DNA of 64,000 nucleotides from Clostridiales bacterium (GCA_019423685.1 JAHZAY010000002.1:1-64000); one strand, 5' to 3'. Positions 1 through 7,826 are shown, counted from the first letter of the stretch. Program-made: numbers and translations. Notes: a model not told the origin generated them from the letters alone.

Positions 1-316
1 AGGACTTGCCGATTTTGGGCGCTCCGGCAAGGATATATGCCCCTGCGTAAAGCAGCCCTTCCGCCACTGGTGGCCTGCTCATATAAGCGGTCTGGAACAG
101 CTCCGTCATGGTGAGCGTGTGCAGGTATCGAGGGTCTGCCATACGCTGCATCCTGCGGTACATTTCTTCCAGACTTTCCGGGGAATTTACAATTTCATCG
201 TTGATTTCTTCCCCGGAAGTGGGTATACTATTTTCATGAGTTTTGGAGATTGACTGCCCATCATCTGCGCCAACAGATGAGCCCTGGGCGGTCATTTTCT
301 TTTTTTCATCGATCAT
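1..316 (-). CDS. RepA-like AAA ATPase, N-terminal part (cut by window edge)
   Basis: The gene reads leftward off the window, so only about 105 N-terminal residues are visible. After a hydrophilic Ser/Glu-rich lead-in, the frame reaches a Walker A motif (GAPKIGKS) at the window edge. That pattern is typical of the RepA/AAA_25 replicative-helicase-like ATPases found beside integrases in Firmicute mobilisable elements. The start at 316 is chosen because GGAGGA lies 8 bases upstream and the start overlaps the end of the preceding gene by 11 bases, implying translational coupling. It is the last visible gene of the leftward integrase operon. The exact function (helicase, replication or transfer) cannot be settled without the rest of the protein. 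Confidence 0.7.
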   Translation of the reverse strand, partial: MIDEKKKMTAQGSSVGADDGQSISKTHENSIPTSGEEINDEIVNSPESLEEMYRRMQRMADPRYLHTLTMTELFQTAYMSRPPVAEGLLYAGAYILAGAPKIGKS

Positions 317-641
317 AGGCGAAATCCTCCTGCATCCCGTTCATAATGGTAGCGATCATACGGATGATGTCCAGCAGCTCGTCGTTCACACCCTGCCCAG
401 CCTCGATCCGGCGCAGCTCATCCAGCACGGCGGCCAGCTGGTCCCGCAGGGCCTTATAGACCCTGGGGTTGCCCTGGACCACTACATCCCGTTCCAGCAG
501 CCGTCGGATGATGTAGTCCTGCTTGGTCAGGCCGGTGAGCTTCACCAGAGCTTCCAGATGGAGATCTTCCTCCACCGACACTCGGAAAGCCACCGTCTTG
601 TTCCTCCATCGGTTGTGGTTGTCATAGTTCTTCTTGGACAT
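306..641 (-). CDS. ribbon-helix-helix relaxosome/mobilisation protein (MobC-like)
   Basis: This 111-residue basic protein has an N-terminal ribbon-helix-helix region. A beta strand (KTVAFRVS) is followed by two helices, and the sequence LTGLTKQDYIIRRLLERDV is typical of this fold. A long helical C-terminus follows. Proteins of this type bind DNA at oriT as relaxosome accessory factors or act as small regulators. It lies between the integrase (4-base gap) and the RepA-like ATPase (11-base overlap). The start at 641 is preferred over 662 because AAGGGAG lies in the last codons of the integrase gene at good spacing. No relaxase is visible in this part of the element, so the MobC role is inferred from family and context. 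Confidence 0.65.
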   Translation of the reverse strand: MSKKNYDNHNRWRNKTVAFRVSVEEDLHLEALVKLTGLTKQDYIIRRLLERDVVVQGNPRVYKALRDQLAAVLDELRRIEAGQGVNDELLDIIRMIATIMNGMQEDFAYDR

Positions 642-645
642 TTTC

Positions 646-1728
646 TTACACTCCCTTCTCATTTTTCAGCGAATCCAGCTTGTCGGCCATTTCCACCTGC
701 CGGGTGGGGAACAGATGGGCGTAGCGGTAGGTGATGTCGATGCTCTCATGCCCCACACGCTCTGCGATGGCCAGGGCGGTAAAGCCCATGTCGATCAACA
801 AACTGATATGGCTGTGTCTCAAATCGTGTATGCGGATGCGCTTTACCCCAGTTTGCTTGCAGCCACGGTCCATTTCCCGGTGGAGATAGCTTTTGCTGAT
901 GGGGAACATCCGGCTGTCCGGCTCCACGCCGTAGAGCTGCTTGAGGTAGTCCTGAAGTTCATCACATAGGAACTGAGGCAACTGGATCACCCGGTTGCTC
1001 TTGGGCGTCTTTGGGGTAGTGATGACATCTTGCTTGTTGAGACGCTGATAAGACTTGTTGATGGTGAGGGTACGTTTCTCAAAGTCGAAGTCCGCCGGGG
1101 TCAGGGCCAGCAGCTCACCTTCCCGGACACCGCACCAGTAAAGCACCTCAAAGGCGTAGAAGGACAATGGCTTATCCATCATGGCCTCGGAAAACCTGGC
1201 GTACTCCTCCCGGGTCCAGAACAGCATCTCCTTCCGTTCCTCTGCCCCCATGTTCCCCGCCTGCCGGGCCGGGTTGAGGTTCAGGCCGTAAAACCGGGCA
1301 GCGTGGTTGAAAATGGCGCTAAGTTGATTGTGAACCGTCTTAAGGTAGGTTTTTGACAGGGGCTTGCCGTGACACTCCCGCATTTCCCGGATCTCGTTCT
1401 GCCAGCGCATGATGTCCTTGGATGTGATCTCCGACAGCTTCCGCTTGGCAAAATAGGGCAGGATCTTCTTCTGGATAATGCTCTCCTTGGTGCGCCAGGT
1501 GTTGAGTTTCAGCTTGGGCTTGATGTCCTTCTCATAGAGAACAACGAAGCTCTCAAAGGTCATGTTCACATCGGCCTGCTTTTCCATCAGGAACTCCCGT
1601 TCCCATTCCAGGGCCTCCCGTTTGGTGGCAAAGCCCCTTTTGAGCTTCTGCTGGCGCTCGCCCTTCCAGTCGGTGTAGCGGAACTGCACATACCAGGTGC
1701 CGTTGTCCTTGTTCTTGAACGCTGCCAT
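646..1728 (-). CDS. int: tyrosine recombinase / integrase
   Basis: This 360-residue phage-type integrase catalyses site-specific insertion and excision of the left-hand element. The N-terminus has an AP2-like arm-binding region (GTWYVQFRYTDWKGER), then a SAM-like core-binding domain (about 60-165), then the catalytic domain. The active-site residues are visible: Arg in CGVREGELL, the HDLRHSH box, the His of VGHESIDITY and the nucleophilic Tyr just before AHLFP. Its length is normal for the family. It is transcribed leftward, 2 bases after the excisionase-like gene. The guaA 3' end lies about 1.3 kb to the right, which agrees with guaA as the integration target. Confidence 0.95.
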   Translation of the reverse strand: MAAFKNKDNGTWYVQFRYTDWKGERQQKLKRGFATKREALEWEREFLMEKQADVNMTFESFVVLYEKDIKPKLKLNTWRTKESIIQKKILPYFAKRKLSEITSKDIMRWQNEIREMRECHGKPLSKTYLKTVHNQLSAIFNHAARFYGLNLNPARQAGNMGAEERKEMLFWTREEYARFSEAMMDKPLSFYAFEVLYWCGVREGELLALTPADFDFEKRTLTINKSYQRLNKQDVITTPKTPKSNRVIQLPQFLCDELQDYLKQLYGVEPDSRMFPISKSYLHREMDRGCKQTGVKRIRIHDLRHSHISLLIDMGFTALAIAERVGHESIDITYRYAHLFPTRQVEMADKLDSLKNEKGV

Positions 1729-1730
1729 AA

Positions 1731-1934
1731 TTACTCCCCCTTTCTCGCCGTCTCGGTTCTGGTTCCGTAAAACTTCTCGTGGAAGAACTTGCGGTCAATC
1801 CGCCCGGAAATCGTGATGCAGCCGGTTTTCGCCAGTTCCTCGTTCATCTGCCGGATGAGTTTGTAGGCGTAGGGCACGGATACCCCCAGCTCCTCGGCCA
1901 CTTCATTGACGCGCATAAAAATCTGGTTTGCCAT
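1731..1934 (-). CDS. xis: excisionase-like small helix-turn-helix protein
   Basis: This 67-residue protein reads as a winged helix-turn-helix (RVNEVAEELGVSVPYAYKLIR) followed by a basic tail. It has the size and position of recombination directionality factors placed directly upstream of tyrosine integrases in Tn916-like elements. The gap to int is 2 bases, so the two are co-translated. GAAAGGAAGG precedes the start at suitable spacing. Overlapping it in another frame is a possible 49-residue reading frame (1844-1993) with its own AAGGAGG. That frame is probably a shadow or a short leader and is not called. Confidence 0.75.
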   Translation of the reverse strand: MANQIFMRVNEVAEELGVSVPYAYKLIRQMNEELAKTGCITISGRIDRKFFHEKFYGTRTETARKGE

Positions 1935-2075
1935 GATAAATACCTTCCTTTCTTTGTCGTTGGTGACTGCTGCCTAAAAGTGTTGTGTTTCATAAATGCC
2001 TCCTTACTTATGTCCGCCACTTTTTCTCCGTTTCGCAACCAAAAATCTGGCGGGCCATTTGATGCGCTATATTAT

Positions 2076-2191
2076 CTAAGCTTATTCGCTTAGTATTCTT
2101 ATAATACTATACATATAAGCTTAGTTCAAGCCTTTTAGAAGAAATATTATTAAATAAATTTGCTTAGATTATCTTGACAAAACTAAGCAAA
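2076..2191. promoter_or_regulatory. divergent promoters with CTAAGC/GCTTAG operator half-sites
   Basis: The leftward promoter is TTGAAC (2124-2129) and TATTAT (2101-2106) with a 17-base spacer, driving xis-int. The rightward promoter is TTGACA (2174-2179) and TATGTT (2197-2202) with 17 bases, driving the XRE gene. Half-sites CTAAGC or GCTTAG occur at 2076, 2088, 2118 (as AAGCTTAG), 2162 and 2183. TTTGCTTAG (2159-2167) and CTAAGCAAA (2183-2191) form an inverted repeat over the rightward -35 box. This layout fits a phage-like repressor switch controlled by the XRE protein. Binding by that protein is inferred. Confidence 0.7.
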
Positions 2192-2237
2192 TATGCTATG
2201 TTGCATATAAGAACAACCATAGATAGGAGCTGGATGT

Positions 2238-2726
2238 ATGGCGATTGGCGAACGGATTCACTTTTTCCGTCTCCTGCGGGGGATGACACAGAAATATCTC
2301 GGTATGGCGCTGGGCTTCCCGGAGAAGTCTGCTGATGTGCGCCTAGCACAGTACGAAACAGGATCAAGAACCCCTAAGGCCGATCTGACTGCCGCCCTGG
2401 CGCAGGTACTGGATGTCTCGCCTCATGCACTCTCCGTGCCGGATATAGACTCCTATGTAGGGCTGATGCACACCTTGTTTACTCTGGAGGACAACTACGG
2501 TTTGAAGATCACGGAGCAGGACGGTGAGCTTGCCTTGCAGGTAGATTTCCGCCAAAACAAGGACGCCGCCAGGCTGCACGAAATGCTCTGGGCCTGGCAG
2601 GAACAGGCCGCCAAGCTGGAGGCCGGGGAGATCTCCCAGGAGGAGTACGACCGCTGGCGTTACCACTACCCGGAGTACGACAGCAGCCAGCTGCGCGCCA
2701 AGGTGCCGCCGGAGGGTCTGATCTGA
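2238..2726 (+). CDS. XRE-family transcriptional regulator
   Basis: This 162-residue protein has an N-terminal Cro/CI-type helix-turn-helix (IHFFRLLRGMTQKYLGMALG, then RLAQYETGSRTPKADLTAAL, about residues 8-60). A longer C-terminal region without a recognised catalytic motif follows and is probably for oligomerisation. It is divergent from the integrase operon, and the intergenic region holds the half-site array described at 2076-2191. It is therefore the likely repressor of excision and transfer. An AGGAG precedes the ATG by 8 bases. The gene ends about 80 bases before a strong terminator, close to the element boundary. Confidence 0.85.
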   Translation: MAIGERIHFFRLLRGMTQKYLGMALGFPEKSADVRLAQYETGSRTPKADLTAALAQVLDVSPHALSVPDIDSYVGLMHTLFTLEDNYGLKITEQDGELALQVDFRQNKDAARLHEMLWAWQEQAAKLEAGEISQEEYDRWRYHYPEYDSSQLRAKVPPEGLI

Positions 2727-2803
2727 ACCTCTCACTTGTAAGCCACGGGAGAGGCCATTTGTTGCACAAAATCAGAAAATTCAGATAAATGAGAGCAAAA
2801 TAA

Positions 2804-2843
2804 AAAAGGTCTAACTGATCAGCAAAAATCAGTTAGACCTTTT
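2804..2843. terminator. bidirectional intrinsic terminator
   Basis: A perfect 16-bp stem (2804-2819 with 2828-2843) has an 8-base loop. It has an A-tract on the left and a T-tract on the right, so it can act in both directions. It follows the XRE gene and closes the left element. Confidence 0.85.
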
Positions 2844-2888
2844 ACTTATGAATAAAAAGATGAGGATTTTTAGGCTACTCGCAAGCCA

Positions 2889-2921
2889 CCCGATTTTTCT
2901 TTTCAAACTCAATAAATCGGG
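2889..2921. other. candidate attachment site at the guaA junction
   Basis: CCCGATTT (2889-2896) and AAATCGGG (2914-2921) form an inverted repeat around TTCAAACTCAAT. The guaA stop region (3020-3029) contains the closely similar TTCAAACTCGAT. Short direct repeats of GCTATCAA follow at about 2933 and 2944. Inverted repeats around a short core that matches the target gene are usual for tyrosine integrase att sites. The exact core cannot be set because the other end of the element lies outside the window. Confidence 0.4.
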
Positions 2922-2976
2922 ATTTGACGAGTGCTATCAATCTGCTATCAAATAGGGATTTTGAAAATCAAAAACC

Positions 2977-2998
2977 CAGTGTTTATGCGGGTTTGCGG
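2977..2998 (+). repeat. 22-bp repeat, copy 1 (near guaA)
   Basis: This 22-base segment ending ATGCGGGTTTGCGG matches 20 of 22 bases at 7675-7696, 4.7 kb away. Both copies lie at the junction between chromosome and mobile DNA, one beside the guaA 3' end and one after tRNA-Tyr. They may be integrase att or arm sites, or scars of related elements. Confidence 0.6.
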
Positions 2999-3019
2999 AC
3001 TCTTATATCCACTTTTACC

Positions 3020-4555
3020 TTATTCAAACTCGATGGTTGCCGGTGGTTTGGAGGTAATGTCATAGACAATGCGGTTGATGTGATCGACCTCATTGACAAT
3101 GCGCACCGAAACTTTATCCAGTACCTCGTACGGGATGCGTGCCCAGTCGGCAGTCATAAAGTCGGAGGTGGTAACGCCGCGCAGCGCCAGAGTGTAGTCA
3201 TAGGTGCGGAAGTCGCCCATGACACCGACCGAACGCATGCTGGTCAATACGGCAAAGTACTGATGAATCGATTTGTCCAGTCCGGCTTTGGCAATTTCAT
3301 CGCGGAAGATAAAGTCTGCATCGCGCAAAACTTCCAGCTTCTCCTTGGTGATCTCTCCGATGACACGGATGGCAAGTCCGGGACCAGGGAATGGCTGACG
3401 GTTGACCAGATAATCCGGTAGACCCAGCTCGCGGCCCAGTGCGCGCACCTCGTCTTTAAACAGGTAGCGCAGCGGCTCGATGATCTCCTTAAAGTCCACA
3501 TGATCCGGCAGGCCGCCTACATTGTGGTGGGATTTGATCACAGCGGCATCGCCGGTGCCCGACTCGACTACGTCGGCGTAGATGGTGCCCTGTGCCAGGA
3601 AATCAACCTTGCCGATCTTTTTGGCTTCTTCCTCAAAGACGCGGATGAACTCTTCGCCGATGATCTTGCGCTTTTTCTCTGGTTCACTGACGCCGGCCAG
3701 CTTGCCAAGAAAGCGCTCTTCTGCATTGACGCGGACAAAGTTGATCTCTCCATTGCCGAAAACGGCTTCGATCTCGTCGCCCTCATTCTTGCGCATCAGT
3801 CCATGGTCGACAAAGATGCAGGTCAGTTGGTTGCCAATTGCCTTGGAGAGAAGCTTTGCAACAACCGAGCTGTCGACGCCGCCGGACAGAGCCAGCAGTA
3901 CCTTGCCGCTGCCGACCTTTTGGCGTACCTGCTCGATGGCAGTGTTGCAGTAGTCCTTCATGCTCCAGTCGCCGTTGGCGCCGCAGACGTTATAGAGGAA
4001 ATTGTGCAGCATCTTGCTGCCGTTTTGGGTGTGCTCTACTTCCGGATGGTACTGGAAGCCAAAAATCTTTTTCTCAAGGTTTTGCATGGCCGCAACCGGG
4101 CAGTGCTCGGTGTGGGCAATGCTGACAAATCCCTCCGGCAGCTTATCGACATAGTCGACATGGCTCATCCAGGTTACAGCCTGCTCGGGCAGATCCTGGA
4201 AGAGAGGGGAAGTGGTGTCAAACTGGGTGACGGTCTTGCCAAATTCCCGCGAGGGCGCAGTCTCGACCTTGCCGCCCAGTGTGTGAGCGATCAGCTGGCA
4301 GCCATAGCACAGACCGAGTACCGGGATGCCCATCGAAAAGATCTGTGGATCAATCTTAGGAGCATTCTGCTCATAGACGCTGTTTGGGCCGCCGGTAAAG
4401 ATCAGGCCGATGGGGGAATATTCCTGGATCTTCTCCACCGTCGCCTTGCGGAAGGGGAGAATCTCACAGTACACGCCGAGATCGCGGACACGGCGGGCGA
4501 TCAATTGGTTATACTGGCCGCCAAAGTCCAGGATCAGCACGTTTTGATGTGACAT
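3020..4555 (-). CDS. guaA: GMP synthase (glutamine-hydrolysing)
   Basis: This 511-residue enzyme amidates XMP to GMP, the last step of guanine nucleotide synthesis in the cytoplasm. The N-terminal class I glutamine amidotransferase shows the nucleophile in GLCYGCQL and the His/Glu pair in QYHPEVEHT. The ATP-pyrophosphatase P-loop LSGGVDSS follows at about residue 225. The C-terminal dimerisation domain ends in the conserved KPPATIEFE. The gene is complete, so the adjacent element has kept its reading frame. It is transcribed alone from the promoter at 4637-4665. The guaA 3' end is a well-known integration hotspot for genomic islands. Confidence 0.98.
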   Translation of the reverse strand: MSHQNVLILDFGGQYNQLIARRVRDLGVYCEILPFRKATVEKIQEYSPIGLIFTGGPNSVYEQNAPKIDPQIFSMGIPVLGLCYGCQLIAHTLGGKVETAPSREFGKTVTQFDTTSPLFQDLPEQAVTWMSHVDYVDKLPEGFVSIAHTEHCPVAAMQNLEKKIFGFQYHPEVEHTQNGSKMLHNFLYNVCGANGDWSMKDYCNTAIEQVRQKVGSGKVLLALSGGVDSSVVAKLLSKAIGNQLTCIFVDHGLMRKNEGDEIEAVFGNGEINFVRVNAEERFLGKLAGVSEPEKKRKIIGEEFIRVFEEEAKKIGKVDFLAQGTIYADVVESGTGDAAVIKSHHNVGGLPDHVDFKEIIEPLRYLFKDEVRALGRELGLPDYLVNRQPFPGPGLAIRVIGEITKEKLEVLRDADFIFRDEIAKAGLDKSIHQYFAVLTSMRSVGVMGDFRTYDYTLALRGVTTSDFMTADWARIPYEVLDKVSVRIVNEVDHINRIVYDITSKPPATIEFE

Positions 4556-4636
4556 GAAGGCACCATCCTTTCCTTATCTCAAACATAAATTACCGAATTT
4601 TTAATCATCCGGCGAAAATAGATTTTCTTATCCTAA

Positions 4637-4665
4637 ATTATAAGGGAGAATCGTCATTTTGTAAA
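4637..4665 (-). promoter_or_regulatory. guaA promoter
   Basis: On the minus strand TTTACA (4660-4665) and TATAAT (4637-4642) are separated by 17 bases, about 80 bases upstream of the guaA start. I see no purine riboswitch core in the short leader. Confidence 0.8.
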
Positions 4666-4839
4666 TAACTGCTGGCTAAAATTTGGCATTATGGAGAAAA
4701 ATCCGAGGCTTTGTCGCGCAAAGATCGGTTGGAATCTGTGCGAACTGACAATTTTGCGGCAGGGTTTTCCAGACACAATTGCAAAATGCGTGGGCATACT
4801 ATCGCTGAAGGTATATTTTTGCCGAAAGGATGGATGAGA

Positions 4840-5574
4840 ATGAATTGCGCAAAGTGGGTGTCTCTTGTACTGTTGTGCCTGGCGTTAGCATTGCCGGTAT
4901 CGGCGCAGGGGACAACCCTTCAACAGAATAGTCAAACGCAGCAAACACAACCGACGTTGGAAAGCCGGGTATATCCGATTTTGCTGCCGCCCGGGAGCAA
5001 TGTGCCGCTGTCAGCAGAATATTTTGAGATGCGCCTGGGACTGGACCCCGGTGAGATTGCGGCCATCACCATTGTGAGTCTGCCGCAGGAGGGCAGCGGC
5101 AAGCTGATGTTGGATGGGGTAGAGGTGCAGGTTTACGACACCATCTTTCGCAGCGAGCTGGACCGCCTCTGCTATGTGCAGGACGACAATGCCTTGGCCG
5201 CTTCCTCGGGTTGGTTTAGCTTCATCCCCCTGTGTTCCTCCGAGATTTTAGGGGAGGAGCCGGCAGAGCGGGTTTGTGCCACCTTCCAGCTGCGGGAGTC
5301 GGACTTTTTGGCCCAGCGGCCGGTGGTGCAGGATGTCTTTTGCCGCACCCAAGGCGAACAGCCGGTAGCGGCAGCGCTCTCCTGCTTGCAGGGGGAGGTC
5401 GTCTACACGGTCAACCGCAAGCCGCTCAAAGGCACGGTGCACTTTGAAGAGGGACGGTGCGTTTATCTGCCACAAGAGGGGGCCAGCGGCGCAGACAGCT
5501 TTGAGCTGGTTGCGTTGGACCAAGAGGGAGGAGTTTCTTCCCCGATCACGGTGGAAGTCTTTATCGAAGGATAA
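4840..5574 (+). CDS. secreted protein with cadherin-like C-terminal domain, unknown function
   Basis: The open frame begins at 4711. The start at 4840 is preferred because AAAGGA lies 9 bases upstream and the protein then opens with a typical signal peptide (MNCAKWVSLVLLCLALALPVSA, cleavage near residue 24). The mature part is about 220 residues. Its C-terminus (GADSFELVALDQEGGVSSPITVEVFI) resembles the last strands of cadherin-like or Big repeats found in secreted bacterial proteins, and a weaker copy of the pattern seems to lie earlier. No catalytic motif, anchor or membrane segment is visible after the signal. It is divergent from guaA and converges on glyS. Confidence 0.7.
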   Translation: MNCAKWVSLVLLCLALALPVSAQGTTLQQNSQTQQTQPTLESRVYPILLPPGSNVPLSAEYFEMRLGLDPGEIAAITIVSLPQEGSGKLMLDGVEVQVYDTIFRSELDRLCYVQDDNALAASSGWFSFIPLCSSEILGEEPAERVCATFQLRESDFLAQRPVVQDVFCRTQGEQPVAAALSCLQGEVVYTVNRKPLKGTVHFEEGRCVYLPQEGASGADSFELVALDQEGGVSSPITVEVFIEG

Positions 5575-5589
5575 GTCCCCACTTTTAAA

Positions 5590-5624
5590 AAAGAAAAAAG
5601 AGGAGGGGTTTTGCCCCTCCTCTT
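5590..5624 (-). terminator. glyS terminator
   Basis: An 11-bp stem (AAGAGGAGGGG at 5598-5608 with 5614-5624) has a TTTTG loop. The T-tract lies on the minus strand, so it terminates glyS between two convergent genes. Confidence 0.9.
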
Positions 5625-5641
5625 GCTGGTTGAAGCTTTTA

Positions 5642-7024
5642 TTAGAAGCGAACCTTTTTAATGAGGTAGTGTACCAGATCCTTCATCGGGACACGCTCCT
5701 GCTGCATGGTGTCGCGGTCACGGACGGTGACGCAGCCATCTTCCTTAGAATCAAAATCGTAGGTGATGCAGAACGGAGTGCCGATTTCATCCTGGCGGCG
5801 ATAGCGTTTGCCGATCGAGCCTGCCTCATCGTAGTCCACCATAAAGTGGTCGCTCAGTTCGCTGTACAGTGCGGTTGCTTCTTCCGACAGCTTTTTGGAG
5901 AGCGGAAGGACGCAGGCTTTGAATGGAGCCAGAGCCGGATGCAGGTGCAGTACAACGCGGGTGTCGTTCTTTTCTGCATCGACCACCTCTTCGTCGTATG
6001 CATCGCACAGGAAGGCCAGAACGACGCGGTCGGCGCCCAGCGACGGTTCGATGCAGTACGGGATGTAGTGCTCGTTTGTTTCCTGGTCAAAGTAGTCCAG
6101 CGGTTTGCCGGAATGTTCGCTGTGACGGCTCAGGTCGTAGTTGGTGCGGTCGGCGATGCCCCACAGCTCGCCCCATCCGAACGGGAAGAGGTACTCAAAG
6201 TCGGTAGTTGCCTTGGAGTAGAAGGAAAGCTCCTCTTTCTCGTGATCACGCAGGCGCAGATTGCCGTCGGTCATGCCCAGATCCAGCAGCCACTTGTGGC
6301 AGAAATCTTTCCAATACTGGAACCACTCCAGATCGGTGTCCGGTTTGCAGAAGAATTCCAGTTCCATCTGTTCAAATTCACGGGTGCGGAAGGTGAAGTT
6401 GCCGGGAGTGATCTCGTTGCGGAAGGATTTGCCGATCTGTGCAATGCCGAAAGGCAGCTTTTTGCGGGTGGTGCGCTGGACATTGGCGAAGTTGACAAAG
6501 ATGCCCTGTGCAGTCTCCGGGCGCAGGTAGATCTGGCTCTTTGCATCCTCGGTGACGCCCTGGAAAGTCTTGAACATCAGGTTAAACTGACGGATATCGG
6601 TAAAGTTTGTGCTGCCGCAGTTCGGGCATTTGATGCCGTGCTCCTTGATGAAGGCCATCATCTGCTCGTTGCTCCAGCCGTCAGCCGATTTGCCGGTGTA
6701 GTCCTCAATGAGCTTGTCGGCGCGGTGACGGGTTTTGCAGTCCTTGCAGTCCATCAGCGGGTCAGAGAAGCCGCCAACATGGCCGGTAGCTACCCATACC
6801 TCTGGATTCATCAGGATGGCGCTGTCGAGGCCGACATTGTATGGATTCTGCTGAACAAAGCGCTTCCACCAGGCGCGCTTGACGTTATTCTTCAACTCTA
6901 CACCCAGAGGGCCGTAATCCCAGGTGTTGGAAAGACCACCGTAGATCTCAGAACCGGCATAGATAAAGCCTCTGCCTTTGCACAGGGTGACGATCTTATC
7001 CATCGTTTTCTCGGTGTTGTTCAT
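5642..7024 (-). CDS. glyS: glycyl-tRNA synthetase, single-chain type
   Basis: This class II synthetase charges tRNA-Gly and works as a homodimer. It is about 460 residues long, the bacterial single-chain form without the separate alpha/beta subunits. The N-terminus carries GSEIYGGLSNTWDYGPLG. Motif 2 is in FRNEITPGNFTFRTREFEQMELEFF and motif 3 in EPSLGADRVVLAFL. A CPNCGS pair of cysteines occurs in the insertion. The C-terminal anticodon-binding domain is present. The start at 7024 is chosen because AGGAGG lies 9 bases upstream; the longer frame begins inside that ribosome site. It is preceded by a 110-base structured leader. Confidence 0.97.
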   Translation of the reverse strand: MNNTEKTMDKIVTLCKGRGFIYAGSEIYGGLSNTWDYGPLGVELKNNVKRAWWKRFVQQNPYNVGLDSAILMNPEVWVATGHVGGFSDPLMDCKDCKTRHRADKLIEDYTGKSADGWSNEQMMAFIKEHGIKCPNCGSTNFTDIRQFNLMFKTFQGVTEDAKSQIYLRPETAQGIFVNFANVQRTTRKKLPFGIAQIGKSFRNEITPGNFTFRTREFEQMELEFFCKPDTDLEWFQYWKDFCHKWLLDLGMTDGNLRLRDHEKEELSFYSKATTDFEYLFPFGWGELWGIADRTNYDLSRHSEHSGKPLDYFDQETNEHYIPYCIEPSLGADRVVLAFLCDAYDEEVVDAEKNDTRVVLHLHPALAPFKACVLPLSKKLSEEATALYSELSDHFMVDYDEAGSIGKRYRRQDEIGTPFCITYDFDSKEDGCVTVRDRDTMQQERVPMKDLVHYLIKKVRF

Positions 7025-7042
7025 CTGAATATTCCTCCTCAC

Positions 7043-7133
7043 ATATCATGTCACAAAAAAGAGCGGGATTTCTCTCACAGGGATACCTTAACTGATTTTA
7101 TAAGGAAATGATTCCTTCGAAAAGATGCTCTTT
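7043..7133 (-). promoter_or_regulatory. structured 5' leader of glyS
   Basis: On the minus strand AAAGAGC (7127-7133) can pair with GCTCTTT (7058-7064), which runs directly into a T-tract. An internal AAGGAA/TTCCTT hairpin lies between them. This could form a three-way junction ending in a terminator, as in attenuated synthetase genes. I do not see a clear T-box sequence, so the mechanism is unassigned. Confidence 0.4.
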
Positions 7134-7143
7134 ATACGGAATA

Positions 7144-7172
7144 ATGATAAACAATTTTTCCCATCAAGTCAA
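7144..7172 (-). promoter_or_regulatory. glyS promoter
   Basis: On the minus strand TTGACT (7167-7172) and TATCAT (7144-7149) are 17 bases apart, about 120 bases upstream of the glyS start. Confidence 0.7.
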
Positions 7173-7263
7173 GTAAACAAGCGCGTAAAAGGGGGCTTGT
7201 GCAGTCACTTTTTTGACTTTTTTGGTAAAGAAAAGACAAAGTAAAGAAAAATGAAAAAAGGTG

Positions 7264-7292
7264 TTGACAAAGCTTTTAAAATGCGATATAAT
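7264..7292 (+). promoter_or_regulatory. tRNA-Pro promoter
   Basis: Consensus TTGACA (7264-7269) and TATAAT (7287-7292) with a 17-base spacer sit 15 bases before the tRNA. Confidence 0.95.
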
Positions 7293-7307
7293 AATGCACG
7301 TGCTCAA

Positions 7308-7384
7308 CGAGGCGTAGCTCAGTTTGGTAGAGTGCTTGGTTTGGGACCAAGATGCCGCAGGTTCAAGTCCTGTCGCCTCGACCA
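7308..7384 (+). tRNA. tRNA-Pro (UGG)
   Basis: This is a 77-base cloverleaf. The acceptor stem is CGAGGCG/CGCCTCG and the T-loop is GTTCAAGTC. The anticodon loop TTTGGGA carries anticodon TGG, which reads CCA. The 3' CCA is encoded. Confidence 0.97.
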
Positions 7385-7403
7385 AAAAAATTTAGTGTAG
7401 CTA

Positions 7404-7432
7404 TTGACATTGGATCAAAGGCCTGCTATAAT
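7404..7432 (+). promoter_or_regulatory. tRNA-Thr promoter
   Basis: TTGACA (7404-7409) and TATAAT (7427-7432) with a 17-base spacer give the second tRNA its own consensus promoter. Confidence 0.95.
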
Positions 7433-7454
7433 AAATAGGCTGTCTCCACAATAT

Positions 7455-7530
7455 GCTGGTGTAGCTCAGTTGGTAGAGCAGCTGATTTGTAATCAGCAGG
7501 TCGGGGGTTCGAGTCCGTCCACCAGCTCCA
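7455..7530 (+). tRNA. tRNA-Thr (UGU)
   Basis: This is a 76-base cloverleaf. The acceptor stem is GCTGGTG/CACCAGC and the anticodon loop TTTGTAA gives anticodon TGT. CCA is encoded at 7528-7530. Confidence 0.97.
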
Positions 7531-7551
7531 CTAAATTTCAAAACAAAATAA

Positions 7552-7636
7552 GGGCGAGTTCCCGAGTGGCCAAAGGGGGCAGACTGTAAATCTGTTGTCA
7601 GTGACTTCGGTGGTCCGAATCCACCCTCGCCCACCA
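7552..7636 (+). tRNA. tRNA-Tyr (GUA)
   Basis: This 85-base class II tRNA has a long variable arm. The acceptor stem is GGGCGAG/CTCGCCC and the anticodon GTA lies in loop CTGTAAA. CCA is encoded at 7634-7636. It is the last chromosomal gene before the ICE and probably shares a transcript with tRNA-Thr. Confidence 0.97.
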
Positions 7637-7638
7637 TC

Positions 7639-7672
7639 TGGGGTAGACACTTTAGATGTCTACCCCATTTTT
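7639..7672 (+). terminator. tRNA cluster terminator
   Basis: A 10-bp stem TGGGGTAGAC/GTCTACCCCA is followed by TTTTT. Confidence 0.92.
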
Positions 7673-7674
7673 GT

Positions 7675-7696
7675 CAGTATTCATGCGGGTTTGCGG
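7675..7696 (+). repeat. 22-bp repeat, copy 2 (after tRNA-Tyr)
   Basis: This copy has 20 of 22 bases identical to 2977-2998 and lies 3 bases beyond the tRNA terminator. It marks the left edge of the ICE region. It could be an attachment site or a scar of a tyrosine integrase element. Confidence 0.55.
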
Positions 7697-7779
7697 GTTT
7701 TTTAGAGCGCAAAATCCAAAGTGATTTTCCATAGATGCCTTTTCCAAAAAATAGCAAAACAAAGACTTTTTATGAGCAT

Positions 7780-7826
7780 AAGCGGAGTTTTCACCTGATT
7801 TTTCAGGCTGGGAACTCCGCTTTTTT
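7780..7826 (+). terminator. intrinsic terminator in the ICE left end
   Basis: AAGCGGAGTT (7780-7789) pairs with AACTCCGCTT (7813-7822) and is followed by TTTT. An inner CCTGA/TCAGG stem is present. Between 7697 and 8120 there is no gene; the region holds this hairpin, the candidate oriT and a second hairpin. Confidence 0.75.

Noticed and set aside
4556..4710. purine riboswitch upstream of guaA
   Set aside because: The promoter lies close to the gene and no conserved purine aptamer core is visible.
5444..7111. 555-codon plus-strand frame over glyS
   Set aside because: It is antisense to a complete glycyl-tRNA synthetase.
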